Shown: piece by piece, positions 54,193 to 63,856 of the stretch
Numbering within the stretch: the first letter of the stretch is position 1
Layout: the number at the start of each line of letters is the position of its first letter
NCBI GenBank assembly: GCA_026129405.1
Contig: JAHCID010000001.1
Location: 1,612,001-1,676,000, forward strand
Direction: 5' to 3'
DNA: 64,000 bases
From: a bacterium
GTDB taxonomy: Bacteria > Desulfobacterota > Binatia > DP-6
Notes under the pieces: generated by a model
Database searches by the model: none
Told to the model about the DNA's origin: nothing
Seen by the model: the letters and a program-made list of their open reading frames with translations, nothing else
Position numbers and translations under genes: made by a program

Positions 54193-54280
54193 CCGTCCCT
54201 CGAAGCATGCGCGGCGGCGGGCGTCCAGTCGTCGTCGCGCACCTCGGGACTGCGTCCCCGCGATTTGCTAGCGTCGCCGG

Positions 54281-55657
54281 ATGCCCGCGCAGCCCTGGAG
54301 CCGCTCCGCCCTCACCGCCTACGCGCGGCATGCCCGTAGGCGCTACGAGCGCGAGCTCGCCACGCTCGTCGAGCTACCCAGCGTCTCGGTCGACCCGGCC
54401 CGCGCCGGCGACGTCCGCCGCACCGCCGAGCGCGCCGCGGCCCTGCTGCGCGAGCTGGGCGGCGAGGCGCAGCTCCTCGAGACGGGCGGCCACCCGATGG
54501 TCGTCGGCCGCTTCGTGCGCGGCCCGGCCTTCCCGACGCTCACGGTCTACAACCATCTCGACGTCCAGCCCGCGAACGAGCCGGAGTGGCGCACCGATCC
54601 GTTCCGCTTCACCCGGCGCGGCGACCGCTACCTCGGGCGCGGCACGACCGACGACAAGGGGCCGGCGCTCGCGGCGCTGTTCGGCGCCGCCTACGCCATC
54701 GACGCCGGCGCCCGCACCAACGTCCAGTTCGTCTGGGAGCTCGAGGAGGAGATCGGCTCGCCCCATTTCGAGCGCACGATCCGCGCCCACAAGCGCCGGC
54801 TCGCGACCGACGCCGTCGTGGTCTCCGACACCATCTGGGTGTCGCGCGCCCGGCCGGCGTGCCCGGCGGGGCTGCGCGGCCTCCAGGGATTCCGCTTCAC
54901 GCTGCGCACCGGCACGACCGACCAGCATTCCGGCACGACCGGCGGCGCGGCGCGGAACCCGATCGCCGAGCTGGCCGACCTGCTCGCCGCCATGCACGAC
55001 GCGCGCATGGGCCGCGTGAAGATCCCCGGCTTCTACGACGGTGTCGTGCCGCCGACGCGGCGCGAGCTGGCCGACCTGCGGCGCGCCGGCTTCAGCGTCC
55101 GCGGCTTCATGCGCGACCACGGCTTCACGAGCCTGCGCAGCCGCGACGCGCTCGACGTCATGCAGCGTCTCTGGTGCCGGCCGACGTTCGAGGTGCACGG
55201 CATCGCCGGCGGCTATGAGGGGCCGGGCGTGAAGACGGTCGTGCCGCCCGCGGCGACGGCGATCGTCTCCTGCCGGCTCGTCCCCGACATGCAGCCCGAG
55301 CGCATCGTGCGGCTCGTGCGCGACTTCGCGCGCGCGCGCATCCCCGACGTCGTCGTGCAGGCGGAGCACGCGCTGGCGCCGTTCAAGGGCCACACGACGG
55401 GGCCGCACGCCGACGCCATCCGCGAGGCGATGCGCTTCGCGTTCGGCCGTACGCCGGTGTTCGTGCGCGAGGGCGGGTCGATCGGCGCCGTGGTGTCGAT
55501 GGAGCGCGTGCTGAGGGCGCCCGTCCACTTCCTCGGGCTGTCGCTGCCCGAGCACGGCTACCACGCGCCCAACGAGCGCTTCGACTGGCAGCAGGCCGGC
55601 GGCGGGATCGTCGCGTTCGCGAAGTACGTGGAGGCGGTCGGCCGCATCGGCCGCTGA
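54281..55657 (+). CDS. M20 family metallopeptidase (dipeptidase-like)
   Basis: 458 residues. Di-zinc ligands are placed in TVYNHLDVQPAN (His), YLGRGTTDDKGP (bridging Asp), VWELEEEIGSP (catalytic Glu and ligand) and LPEHGYHAPNE near the C-terminus (His). The middle lid domain starts near GLQGFRFTLRTGTTDQHSG. It resembles the dipeptidase/CNDP-like subgroup. It hydrolyses peptide or acyl-amino-acid bonds in the cytoplasm. Confidence 0.9.
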   Translation: MPAQPWSRSALTAYARHARRRYERELATLVELPSVSVDPARAGDVRRTAERAAALLRELGGEAQLLETGGHPMVVGRFVRGPAFPTLTVYNHLDVQPANEPEWRTDPFRFTRRGDRYLGRGTTDDKGPALAALFGAAYAIDAGARTNVQFVWELEEEIGSPHFERTIRAHKRRLATDAVVVSDTIWVSRARPACPAGLRGLQGFRFTLRTGTTDQHSGTTGGAARNPIAELADLLAAMHDARMGRVKIPGFYDGVVPPTRRELADLRRAGFSVRGFMRDHGFTSLRSRDALDVMQRLWCRPTFEVHGIAGGYEGPGVKTVVPPAATAIVSCRLVPDMQPERIVRLVRDFARARIPDVVVQAEHALAPFKGHTTGPHADAIREAMRFAFGRTPVFVREGGSIGAVVSMERVLRAPVHFLGLSLPEHGYHAPNERFDWQQAGGGIVAFAKYVEAVGRIGR

Positions 55658-55679
55658 CGCCGGCCGCCTCCGGGACCGC

Positions 55680-57464
55680 TCAGCGCTCGGCGTCGGCGAC
55701 GATGGCGCGCAGGTCGGCGGCCAGACGCGCCAGCTCGTCGGCGGCGCGCGACGTGTCCCCGGCGCCGCGCGACGTATCGGCCGCCGCGGTCGCGACGCCG
55801 CCGATGTTGGCGGCGATGTCGACGCTGCCGCGCGCCGCCTCCGCGACGTTGCGGCCGATCTCGTTGGTGGTGGCGGTCTGCTCCTCGACCGCGCTCGCGA
55901 TGGTGTTCTGGATCTCGTGGATCTGCGTGATCACCGCGCCGATCTCGCGGATGGCCTCGACCGCGGCGCGGGTGTCGTTCTGGATGGCGTCGATCTTCTG
56001 GCCGATCTCCTCGGTGGCCTTCGCGGTCTCCTTGGCGAGCTCCTTCACCTCGTTCGCGACCACGGCGAAACCCTTACCCGCCTCGCCGGCACGCGCCGCC
56101 TCGATGGTGGCGTTCAGCGCCAGCAGGTTCGTCTGCTGGGCGATCGAGGTGATCACCTTGATGACCTTGCCGATCTCGGCGCTGCTCTCGCCGAGCGCCG
56201 TGACCTTGGCGTTGGTGCCCTCGGCGACGCTCACCGCGGTGGTCGCCACCTGCGACGCCTCGCTCGCGCTCTTCGAGATCTCGCGGATGCTCGCCATCAT
56301 CTGCTCCGTCGCCGTGGCGACGGACTGGATGTTGCGGCTCACCTCCTCGGCGGCGGCGGCGACGATGTTCGACTGCGCCGCCGTCTCCTCGGCGCTCGAG
56401 GACATCTGCTGACTCGACGCGGTCAGCTCCTCGGAGGCCGCCGCGACGGAGTGCGAGCTCTCGGTCATCTTCTCGACGATCGACTGGAGCTTCGTCGTGA
56501 AGGCGCGCTCGCGCTCCGCGGCGGCTCGCTGCTCGGTGATGACCTGCCAGGTGAGCATGGGGCCGAGGTAGGTGCCGCGGGCGTCGAAGATCGGGCTGAC
56601 GAGCAGGTCGAGCGTCTCGGGGCCGACGGTGATGACCGCCGTGTGCGGCAGGTTCTTCGGGTCGGCCACGATCCGGCGCTGGTGGTTCGGCTCCTTGTGG
56701 AAGACGTCGAACGAGCGGCCCAGGATCTCGTCCGCCTTCACGGGGAGGTGGGCCTCGATCGAGCGCAGCGTCGCGAGCGACTTCGGGTTGACGTAGCGGA
56801 TCGTGCCGTCGGGATCGGCGAAGATCACGTTGACGGGCGCGTTCTCCATCATGCTCTGCACGCGCGCCGCCTCCTCGGCGGCCTGCTGGCGCTCGATCGT
56901 CGCCGACACGAGCCGGCCGACTGCGCGCAGCGTGTCGAGCCGCTCCTGCGAGGGCGACAGCGTCTCGAGGGCGAAGAAGTCCATCGTGCCGACGACCTCG
57001 CCGCGCAGGACGATGGGGAAGCAGACGCCGGATCTCACCCCCGCGCGCTGCGCGTGCGGCGCCCGGCAGCAGTCGCGCATCTCGCCCAGGTCCTGCACGA
57101 AGTAGAGGTCGCGGGCGCGCCACGCGCGGCCCGACAGCCCTTCGCCCTCGCGGAAACGCGCCTCGCGCGTGACGGCGTGGAACTCCGGCGTGACGGTGCC
57201 GGACTCCATGCGGAATCGCAGCGCGCTCTCGCCGGCGTCGAGCGTCCAGTAGGAGCCGTACGCCCAGTCGAAGGCCGCGCGCACGGTGTCGAGGGCGGCC
57301 TGCACCGCCTCCTGCGTCGTCGTCGCCTGCGCGAGCGCTTCGACGACGGTGAGCACCGCGCGGGTGTTCTGCGTCGCGTCCGCGAGCGTCGCCTCGGTCT
57401 GTGCGGTTTCGAGCGTGCGGGCCGTGCGGCCGCGCGTGGCGGGCAGGGAGCGGGTGGAGGCCAT
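55680..57464 (-). CDS. soluble chemoreceptor (GAF-PAS-MCP signalling), copy 1
   Basis: 594 residues without membrane helices. A GAF domain lies at about 35-190 ([41 protein letters not shown]), a PAS domain at about 200-320 ([20 protein letters not shown]) and the MCP signalling domain from about 340, with hairpin tip [20 protein letters not shown]. It should sense a cytoplasmic signal and control CheA. It has a close paralogue at 58124-59899. A small helical protein gene ends 13 bases upstream in the same operon. Confidence 0.92.
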   Translation of the reverse strand: MASTRSLPATRGRTARTLETAQTEATLADATQNTRAVLTVVEALAQATTTQEAVQAALDTVRAAFDWAYGSYWTLDAGESALRFRMESGTVTPEFHAVTREARFREGEGLSGRAWRARDLYFVQDLGEMRDCCRAPHAQRAGVRSGVCFPIVLRGEVVGTMDFFALETLSPSQERLDTLRAVGRLVSATIERQQAAEEAARVQSMMENAPVNVIFADPDGTIRYVNPKSLATLRSIEAHLPVKADEILGRSFDVFHKEPNHQRRIVADPKNLPHTAVITVGPETLDLLVSPIFDARGTYLGPMLTWQVITEQRAAAERERAFTTKLQSIVEKMTESSHSVAAASEELTASSQQMSSSAEETAAQSNIVAAAAEEVSRNIQSVATATEQMMASIREISKSASEASQVATTAVSVAEGTNAKVTALGESSAEIGKVIKVITSIAQQTNLLALNATIEAARAGEAGKGFAVVANEVKELAKETAKATEEIGQKIDAIQNDTRAAVEAIREIGAVITQIHEIQNTIASAVEEQTATTNEIGRNVAEAARGSVDIAANIGGVATAAADTSRGAGDTSRAADELARLAADLRAIVADAER

Positions 57465-57477
57465 TCGACGATTCTCC

Positions 57478-57846
57478 TCAGTGCTGGGGATCGGGCGGTC
57501 GGCGGGAGCCGAACGCGTCGTGCTGCGCGTGTAGGACGGCGGCCGTACGCTCGAGCGCGCGGAGCGCGTCGGCGGCGAGCGCGCGGGCGGCCGCCGCGGC
57601 GGCGGTCACGCGGCGGCGCAGCTCGTCCGCGCGCGGGTCGCCGGCGGGACCGGCGGCCTCGACCGCGGTCGCCACGGCGAGCAGACGCTCGCCGACGCCG
57701 GCGATCAACGTCGCGAGCCGCCCGCCGTCGTCGCCGAGGCGCGCGATGCGGATCTCGACGCGGCGGAGCGCTTCGAGCACGCCGTCGGGCGTCGCGACGA
57801 CATCGTCACGACCGCCGGGCGACGGCGTGTGGGACGCGGCGGACAT
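57478..57846 (-). CDS. small helical protein preceding chemoreceptor, copy 1
   Basis: 122 residues from ATG 57844-57846. It shares with the copy at 59911-60285 the pattern [20 protein letters not shown], then an Ala/Leu-rich helical region and a [10 protein letters not shown] end. No known domain recognised; it is probably an all-helical partner of the chemoreceptor. Coupling to the downstream receptor is inferred from the 13-base spacing in both copies. Confidence 0.65.
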   Translation of the reverse strand: MSAASHTPSPGGRDDVVATPDGVLEALRRVEIRIARLGDDGGRLATLIAGVGERLLAVATAVEAAGPAGDPRADELRRRVTAAAAAARALAADALRALERTAAVLHAQHDAFGSRRPPDPQH

Positions 57847-57856
57847 CGCGGTGTCG

Positions 57857-57875
57857 CACAGCAGGAAGCGTGCCC
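57857..57875 (-). promoter_or_regulatory. conserved leader element, copy 1
   Basis: The plus-strand sequence cacagcaggaagcgtgccc, 11 bases before the start codon of the small helical gene, recurs with one change before the paralogous gene. It may be a promoter, translation or protein-binding element retained after duplication, or simply unchanged flank. Confidence 0.4.
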
Positions 57876-58123
57876 TTCCACACTGCGTATGCCCGTCGCG
57901 CGTCACGCGGCGCTGGCTGAGCGCGCCACGCGGGACCTGCGGCCGTGCGCGGCCTGCAGGTCGAGACATCTTGCCAGCTTGGAGGCCGTCCGCGCGCGCG
58001 CACCCGGCGCGGGGCGGCGGCTGGAGTCACCGCCCCGTGTGACCCTTGGCCCTCATGCGATGCTGCGTCGGGTGCGATCGACGACGCCGTGACGGAGGCG
58101 ACGGCCGATTGGCGCCGTCGCCG
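57876..58123. other. spacer between the two duplicated chemoreceptor units
   Basis: About 250 bases between the conserved leader element of the first unit and the stop of the second receptor. No gene or hairpin is supported. It presumably contains the promoter of the small-protein/receptor unit on its left. Confidence 0.35.
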
Positions 58124-59899
58124 TCAGACCTCGGCGTTGGCGACGATCTCGCGCAGGTCCGACGCGAGCCGCGCCAGCTCGCCCGCGGCACGCGACGCGT
58201 CACCCGCTCCGGCGGAGGTGGCCGCCGCGGATCCGGCGACGCCGCTGATGTTCTCGGCGATCTCGGCGCTGCCCTTCGCGGCCTCCGCGACGTTGCGCCC
58301 GATCTCGTTCGTGGTCGCGGTCTGCTCCTCGACGGCGCTCGCGATGGTGTTCTGGATGTCGTTGATCTGGTTGATGACGCCGCCGATCTCGCCGATCGCC
58401 TCGACCGCCGCGCGGGTGTCGTTCTGGATGGCCTCGATCTTCTGACTGATCTCCTCGGTCGCCTTCGCGGTCTCCTTGGCGAGCTCCTTGACCTCGTTGG
58501 CGACGACCGCGAAGCCCTTGCCGGCTTCGCCGGCGCGCGCCGCCTCGATGGTGGCGTTCAGCGCCAGCAGGTTCGTCTGCTGGGCGATCGAGGTGATCAC
58601 CTTGATGACCTTGCCGATCTCGGCGCTGCTCTCGCCGAGCGCAGCCACCTTGGTGTTCGTGCTCTCGGCGACGCTGACCGCCGACGTCGCGACCCGCGCG
58701 GCATCGCCGGCGTTCTTCGCGATCTCCTTGATGCTGGCGGTCATCTCCTCGGTCGCCGTCGCAACCGTCTGGACGTTGCGGCTGACCTGCTCGGCGGCGG
58801 CGGCCACGACCTGCGCCTGGGATGCCGTCTCCTCCGCGTTCGACGACATCTGCTGACTCGATGCCGTCAGCTCTTCCGACGCCGCCGCGACCGCCTGGGA
58901 GCTCTCCGTCACCTTCTCGACGACGGTGCGCAGCTGCGTGGTGAAGGCGCGCTCGCGCTCCTGGGCCGCGAGAGCCTCGGTCACGACCTGCCAGGTGAGC
59001 ATGGGGCCGAGGTAGGCTCCGTGGGCGTCGAAGATGGGGCTCACGAGCAGGTCGAGCGACTCCGGACCCACCCGTATGATCGCCTTGTGCGGCAGGTTCT
59101 TCGGATCGGCGATGATGCGACGCTGATGTGCGGGGTCGCGGTGGAAGACGTCGAACGACTGCCCGAGGATCTCGTCGGCCTTGATCGGCAGGTGCTGCTC
59201 GATGGCGCGCAGGGTCTCGCGCGACTTCGGGTTGACGTAGCGGATCGTACCGTTGCGGTCGGCGAAGATGACGTTGATGGGCGCGTTCTCCATCATGCTG
59301 TGGACGCGCGCCGCTTCCTCGGCGGCCTGCTGGCGCTCGATCGCGGACGAGACCAGCCGGCCCACCGCGCGCAGCGTATCGAGACGCTCTTCCGACGGGG
59401 ACAGCGTCTCGAGCGCGAAGAAGTCCATCGTGCCGACGACCTGTCCGCGCAGGACGATGGGAAAGCAGACGCCGGACTTGACCCCGGCGCGCTGCGCTGC
59501 GGGCGCACGACAGCAGTCGCGCATGTCGCCGAGATCCTGAACGAAGAACAGGTCGCGGCTTCGCCAGGCGCGGCCGGACAGACCCTCGCCCTCGCGGAAG
59601 CGCGCCTCCTGCGTCACGCGCTGGAACTCCTCGGTCACCGTGCCGGACTGGGCGGCGAAGCGCAGCGCCTCCTCTTGCGGGACGAGCGCCCAATAGGAGC
59701 CGTAGGCCCAGCCGAAGGCGGCGCGGACGGTGTCGAGCGCCGCCTGGACGGCCTCGTCGGAGGTCGTGGCGCGGCCGATGGCCTCGACCACCGCCAGGAC
59801 GGCCCGGGTGTTCTGCGAGGCCTCGTCGGCGGTGGCGGCGACGGACGAGCGCTCGAGAGTGCGGGTGGAGCGGGGACGCAATGCGCGGGGCTGGGCCAT
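58124..59899 (-). CDS. soluble chemoreceptor (GAF-PAS-MCP signalling), copy 2
   Basis: 591 residues with the same GAF ([21 protein letters not shown]), PAS ([20 protein letters not shown]) and MCP modules as copy 1. The signalling hairpin is nearly identical and the sensor domains moderately diverged, which points to tandem duplication followed by change in ligand specificity. The ATG at 59897-59899 fits the paralogue's start; the longer frame upstream is a shadow. The small helical gene ends 11 bases upstream. Confidence 0.92.
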   Translation of the reverse strand: MAQPRALRPRSTRTLERSSVAATADEASQNTRAVLAVVEAIGRATTSDEAVQAALDTVRAAFGWAYGSYWALVPQEEALRFAAQSGTVTEEFQRVTQEARFREGEGLSGRAWRSRDLFFVQDLGDMRDCCRAPAAQRAGVKSGVCFPIVLRGQVVGTMDFFALETLSPSEERLDTLRAVGRLVSSAIERQQAAEEAARVHSMMENAPINVIFADRNGTIRYVNPKSRETLRAIEQHLPIKADEILGQSFDVFHRDPAHQRRIIADPKNLPHKAIIRVGPESLDLLVSPIFDAHGAYLGPMLTWQVVTEALAAQERERAFTTQLRTVVEKVTESSQAVAAASEELTASSQQMSSNAEETASQAQVVAAAAEQVSRNVQTVATATEEMTASIKEIAKNAGDAARVATSAVSVAESTNTKVAALGESSAEIGKVIKVITSIAQQTNLLALNATIEAARAGEAGKGFAVVANEVKELAKETAKATEEISQKIEAIQNDTRAAVEAIGEIGGVINQINDIQNTIASAVEEQTATTNEIGRNVAEAAKGSAEIAENISGVAGSAAATSAGAGDASRAAGELARLASDLREIVANAEV

Positions 59900-59910
59900 G
59901 CTCGGTCTCC

Positions 59911-60285
59911 TCAGTGGTTCGTCGACGCGGACGCCTGGGGCGCCGCGATGTCTGCGGGCTGGAGGGAAAGGATGGTCGCCGTGCGACGCAACGTGTGCAT
60001 GGCGTTGAAGGCGAGGGCGCGCGCGTTCGCGGCCGACGTCGCGACGAGGCGCCGGATCTCGGGCGCATCGGGGTCGCCGGCGTGCGTGGCTTCGTTCGCG
60101 TGCGCGACCAGCGCCAGCAGGCGATCCGCGACGACGCCGAACAGCTCTGCCAGCAGCTGCCCGTCGTGCGCGAGCTCGGCGATGCGATGTTCCACGCGAC
60201 GCAGGCCCGCGACCACGCCGTCCGGCGTCGCGAGCAGATCGTCCAGGGCGCGGGATGGCGTGGTGGGTGACACGGAGTCGTGCAT
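59911..60285 (-). CDS. small helical protein preceding chemoreceptor, copy 2
   Basis: 124 residues from ATG 60283-60285 (a GTG four codons upstream is an alternative). It contains [20 protein letters not shown] and [11 protein letters not shown], aligned with the copy at 57478-57846. Predicted all-helical, soluble; unknown function. Confidence 0.65.
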   Translation of the reverse strand: MHDSVSPTTPSRALDDLLATPDGVVAGLRRVEHRIAELAHDGQLLAELFGVVADRLLALVAHANEATHAGDPDAPEIRRLVATSAANARALAFNAMHTLRRTATILSLQPADIAAPQASASTNH

Positions 60286-60294
60286 GCAACGCGC

Positions 60295-60313
60295 CACAGC
60301 ACGAAGCGTGCCC
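60295..60313 (-). promoter_or_regulatory. conserved leader element, copy 2
   Basis: cacagcacgaagcgtgccc, 10 bases before the ATG of the second small helical gene, differs at one of 19 positions from the element at 57857-57875. Confidence 0.4.
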
Positions 60314-60491
60314 GAATGAAACGCGTGACGGCGTTCGCCGACGCCGAATCGCCGACGCCGGGTGCAACGATCCAGTCATCTCACTGGGTTGGAGCGACGA
60401 CCTAGGGTGAATGACGTAGCCATGTCTGCGCGATTTCCGCGTATGGGACGCGCTGTATCGCGTAGCGGGACGACAGATAGAGAGTTCGCAA

Positions 60492-61232
60492 GTGTCCGTA
60501 ATCCAGTGCCGAGTAGTTGACTGTATGGCGACGCTTTGGCGATGCTCCGAGTGCTGCATGGCGGGGCGACGGCACGAACCTGATGCGGATACGCGCCTCG
60601 CGGTCTGCGCCGCCTGGCCGGTCCTCGCGGCCGGCGTGTGCGCGCTGCTGTCGCGTCTGATCGCCGCATCGCTCTTCAAGTTGGAGGCGCCGGGCGAGGT
60701 GGCCGCGCACGCCGCGAGCGAACGACCGCATGTCGCGCTGCTCATCGAGGTTCCGGGCGGGGACGAGACGTCCTTCGCGACGCTCGTCACCGCCTGGGCG
60801 CGCGTCGCCCCCGTGATCGTGTTCGGCGCGCTGCCGGATCGTGCCGCCGTCACGCGGATGCTCGACGCCGGTGCGCGGGGCTGCGTCGCCGGCACGAGCG
60901 CGGTTGCGGATCTCCTCGAAGCGATCGCGCGGGCGCGGGCCGGAAAAGGCTACCTCTGCCCGACCGCGGCGCACCGCTTCGTGGGGCCGGGGAAATCGGC
61001 TGCGGGGCCGGCACGACCGCGTCTCACCGAGCGTGAGACGGAGGTGCTCCGGCTCCTCGGCCGCGGCCACACGAGCGGCCAGATTGCAGCGCGGTTCGGG
61101 CTCAGCGTTCGCACCATCCACACGCACCGCGCACGCATCCTGCGCAAGCTCGGCGTGCGCACGACGGCCGCGTTGGTACGCGCGGCCCTACGGGCCGGGT
61201 TGTTGGACCCGCGCGACGGCACCGTGCGGTAG
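60492..61232 (+). CDS. LuxR-type regulator with degenerate receiver domain
   Basis: 246 residues from a GTG. The C-terminal LuxR helix-turn-helix is clear: [20 protein letters not shown] and [18 protein letters not shown]. The N-terminal 150 residues have a receiver-like order ([31 protein letters not shown]), but the phospho-acceptor Asp position is in IEVPGG and no acidic cluster is seen, so phosphorylation is unlikely. It is divergent from the chemoreceptor unit, and its last 45 bases overlap the convergent kinase gene. Confidence 0.85.
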   Translation: MSVIQCRVVDCMATLWRCSECCMAGRRHEPDADTRLAVCAAWPVLAAGVCALLSRLIAASLFKLEAPGEVAAHAASERPHVALLIEVPGGDETSFATLVTAWARVAPVIVFGALPDRAAVTRMLDAGARGCVAGTSAVADLLEAIARARAGKGYLCPTAAHRFVGPGKSAAGPARPRLTERETEVLRLLGRGHTSGQIAARFGLSVRTIHTHRARILRKLGVRTTAALVRAALRAGLLDPRDGTVR

Positions 61233-63128
61233 CTCGAGATGGAACACGGTGCGTGTGCCCGGGACGCTCTCGTGGTGGAGCGCGCCGCCGAGCGCCGTGG
61301 CGATGGCGCGCGAAGTTGCCAGCCCCAACCCGACGCCGCCGCCGGTCACGGTGCCCGCGCTGCCCTTGGTCGTGAAGAACGGCTCGTAGATCGCGCGCGC
61401 GTGCGACTCCGGGACGCCCGGGCCCTCGTCCGAGACGCGGATGATCAGCCGCGTGTCCGTGACGCGCACGTCGACCTCCACCCGCGTCCCCCGCGGCGAG
61501 GCGTCGACGGCGTTCGCGAGGAGGTTGTGGAGGATCTGCCGGACGGTGTCTTCCGGTACCGTGATCGGCGCGTGCTCGCCGGCGTGCGTCACCACGACGG
61601 CGACCTCTCGCGCGGACGCCGCGGTCGCGACCAAGGCGACGACGTCGTGCACCGTCGCGTGGATCGAGATGGCCTGCGCTCGCCGCGCCTCCGGACGATA
61701 GAGATCGAGTGCCTGGCGTACGATGCGGGCGATGCGATCGATCTCCCGCGTGATCATCGGCAGGTAGCGCGCGTACCGATGGCTGGTGTCGACCGCGTGC
61801 TGGAGCAGCGCGAAGGCGTTCTTCAGGCCGGCGAGGGGGTTGTTGATCTCGTGGGCGATGCGCGCCGCGATGCGCCCGGTCGCCGCTAGCGTCGCGCTCT
61901 CGCGGAGCAGCGCCTCGGTACGGTGGCGCTCGCGCAGATCGTGCACGATCGCGGTGTAGAGCGGGCGTCCGCGGACCCGCGCCGCGCCGACCGACAGCTT
62001 CACCGGGACGTCGACGCCGTCGCGCGTCCGGCAGCGCAGCTCGCACGTGAGCGGGGGGCGATCGGGCATCGTCGACGCGATCCAGGCGTCGACTTCGGGG
62101 ATGCCCCGCCGGCGCAGGTCCGGCGGCAGCAGCTCGCGTGCGTGCCGGCCGACGAACTCCGTGGCCGACCACCCGAAGAGGCGCTCCGCCGCCGGATTGA
62201 AGGTCTCGATGTGGCCGCTGCCGCCGAACGTGACGACGGCGTCCACGGCCGTTTCGAGGATCGCCCGCAGCCGCGCGTCGCGGTCGTCGAGCGCCTCCTC
62301 GGCGCGCCGGCGTTCGCTTACGTCCGTGAAGAAGGTGATGACGCCGTCGGCGGGTCCGTAGCGCCCGCGCCGCAGGGGCTGGGAGCTGACCGACAGCCAG
62401 ACGCGCTGCCCGTCGCCGCGGCGCACGCCGTAGGTGGCCTGACAGGGCTGGCCCGTTCGCAGCGCGACGCTCGGCGGCTGCTCGTCGCCCGGTAGCGGCC
62501 GGCCTGCTTCCGTGACCGCGTCCCATCGGGTGTCGAACGCCGTGCGCCCGAGCAGCTCCGCGGTGCCGAGGTCGAGTAGGCGCTCGGCCATGGCGTTGCA
62601 GGCGGTGATCGTACCGTCGCTGGCGTGGACGACGATGCCTTCGGACACGCCGTCGACCACTTGACGATGCAGGAGCTCGCGGCGCTGCAGGGAGCTCTGG
62701 ATGCGGCGCGCGTGCGTCATGTCGATGGCGGAGGCGACGATCTCGACGACGGCGCCGTCGCGGACGAGCGGCGTCAGCGTGAGATCGAGGACGACCGCGC
62801 GCCCCGTCGCGCCGGTCGGAGTCGGTTGGAATCGCACCGTCTCGCCGCCGGCGGCCTTGCGGACGGCGGCTTCGAGCCGTGCCCGTGCCGGGGCCGAATT
62901 GGCCCAGGGTCGAAGCGTCCAGCAGGGACGACCCAGCACGGCGTCGCGGTGCGTCCCGAAGCGGGCGAGCGTGGCGCGGTTCACTTCGCGGACGCGTCCG
63001 TCGGGCTCGAGCACTGCCGCGTAGACGCCCAGGCCGTCGAGGACACTGCGGAGTCGCGTGTCGGCGGCGTCCGCTTCCGGACGGTGCGGCGGTCCGGACG
63101 GGGCGCTGTCCGGCGCGCCGCTCGTCAT
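61188..63128 (-). CDS. PAS-domain sensor histidine kinase (soluble)
   Basis: 646 residues without membrane helices. Three PAS domains lie at about 22-145, 155-275 and 285-405 (LDGLGVYAAVLEPDGRVREV, DGVSEGIVVHASDG, ETAVDAVVTFGGSG). The HisKA H-box is GRIAARIAHEINNPLAGLKN near residue 425, and the ATPase has NLLANAVDASP, SDEGPGVP and GGVGLGLATS. The ATG at 63126-63128 overlaps the response regulator stop as ATGA. It probably phosphorylates the regulators encoded just upstream. Confidence 0.93.
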   Translation of the reverse strand: MTSGAPDSAPSGPPHRPEADAADTRLRSVLDGLGVYAAVLEPDGRVREVNRATLARFGTHRDAVLGRPCWTLRPWANSAPARARLEAAVRKAAGGETVRFQPTPTGATGRAVVLDLTLTPLVRDGAVVEIVASAIDMTHARRIQSSLQRRELLHRQVVDGVSEGIVVHASDGTITACNAMAERLLDLGTAELLGRTAFDTRWDAVTEAGRPLPGDEQPPSVALRTGQPCQATYGVRRGDGQRVWLSVSSQPLRRGRYGPADGVITFFTDVSERRRAEEALDDRDARLRAILETAVDAVVTFGGSGHIETFNPAAERLFGWSATEFVGRHARELLPPDLRRRGIPEVDAWIASTMPDRPPLTCELRCRTRDGVDVPVKLSVGAARVRGRPLYTAIVHDLRERHRTEALLRESATLAATGRIAARIAHEINNPLAGLKNAFALLQHAVDTSHRYARYLPMITREIDRIARIVRQALDLYRPEARRAQAISIHATVHDVVALVATAASAREVAVVVTHAGEHAPITVPEDTVRQILHNLLANAVDASPRGTRVEVDVRVTDTRLIIRVSDEGPGVPESHARAIYEPFFTTKGSAGTVTGGGVGLGLATSRAIATALGGALHHESVPGTRTVFHLELPHGAVARVQQPGP

Positions 63129-63856
63129 CGCGGTCCGGGCTCGAGCATGGCAGTCAGGCGCCGGCGCAGCGCCGCGAGCTCCGGCGAGCGAAACGTGCGC
63201 CGGCTGCGCTCGAGGACGTCGACGGCGTCGACGACGGCATGCGTCATGCGTTCCAGCCGCGGGCAGCTGAGCAGCTGGCACGGCGCGACGCCGGCGGCCC
63301 GAGGGCGATCCTCGACGGCCGCCGCGAGGCGCGCGAGAACGGAGACGCAGTCCGCGATCATGGCGAGCGTGCGGGTGACGAAGACGCCGGTGTCCTCGCG
63401 GTCGCCCGGAGAGATCGGGGCGGCCGCGAGTGCCAGCAGGTGGCGCCGCAGCATCGCGAGGCCGCGCCCGCTCCGCGTGGTGGCCACGGCGCGTTCGACC
63501 TCGGCGGTCAGATCCGGAAGCTCGATCGGCTTGGTCAGGTAGGCGAGCACGGGCAGCGCGACCGCCTGCTGGGCCGACGAGAAGCTCGGATAGCCGGTGA
63601 CCAGCACGACGCCCAAACCGTCGTCCCGCGCGCTCGCGGCGCGCACGAGGGCCAGGTCCTCGTTGCCGGGCATCGTGACGTCCGCGACCAGGACGTCGAC
63701 CGGTTCGCCTTCGAGACGACGCAGCGCCTCGCCACCGTCCGCAGCGCCGGTACAGACGTAGCCCGCGTGGCGCAGCAGATCGCACGTCGACTCCCGGAAC
63801 GTCGGCTCGTCGTCGGCGACGAGCACGCGCCCGCGGGACGGCTCGACGGCGATCAC
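63125..63856 (-). CDS. response regulator with unknown C-terminal helical region
   Basis: 243 residues from a GTG coupled as GTGA to the gene upstream. The receiver domain has acidic VADDEPTF, phospho-Asp in VLVADVTMPG, Thr in VVLVTGYPS and Lys in YLTKPIEL. The remaining 120 residues are helical with no DNA-binding motif I recognise, so it may act as an intermediate in a phosphorelay with the adjacent kinase and LuxR regulator. Confidence 0.9.
   Translation of the reverse strand: MIAVEPSRGRVLVADDEPTFRESTCDLLRHAGYVCTGAADGGEALRRLEGEPVDVLVADVTMPGNEDLALVRAASARDDGLGVVLVTGYPSFSSAQQAVALPVLAYLTKPIELPDLTAEVERAVATTRSGRGLAMLRRHLLALAAAPISPGDREDTGVFVTRTLAMIADCVSVLARLAAAVEDRPRAAGVAPCQLLSCPRLERMTHAVVDAVDVLERSRRTFRSPELAALRRRLTAMLEPGPR

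Noticed and set aside
55680-60285. The two chemoreceptors as an assembly duplication artefact
   Set aside because: The copies differ clearly in the sensor domains and flanks, so they are true paralogues.
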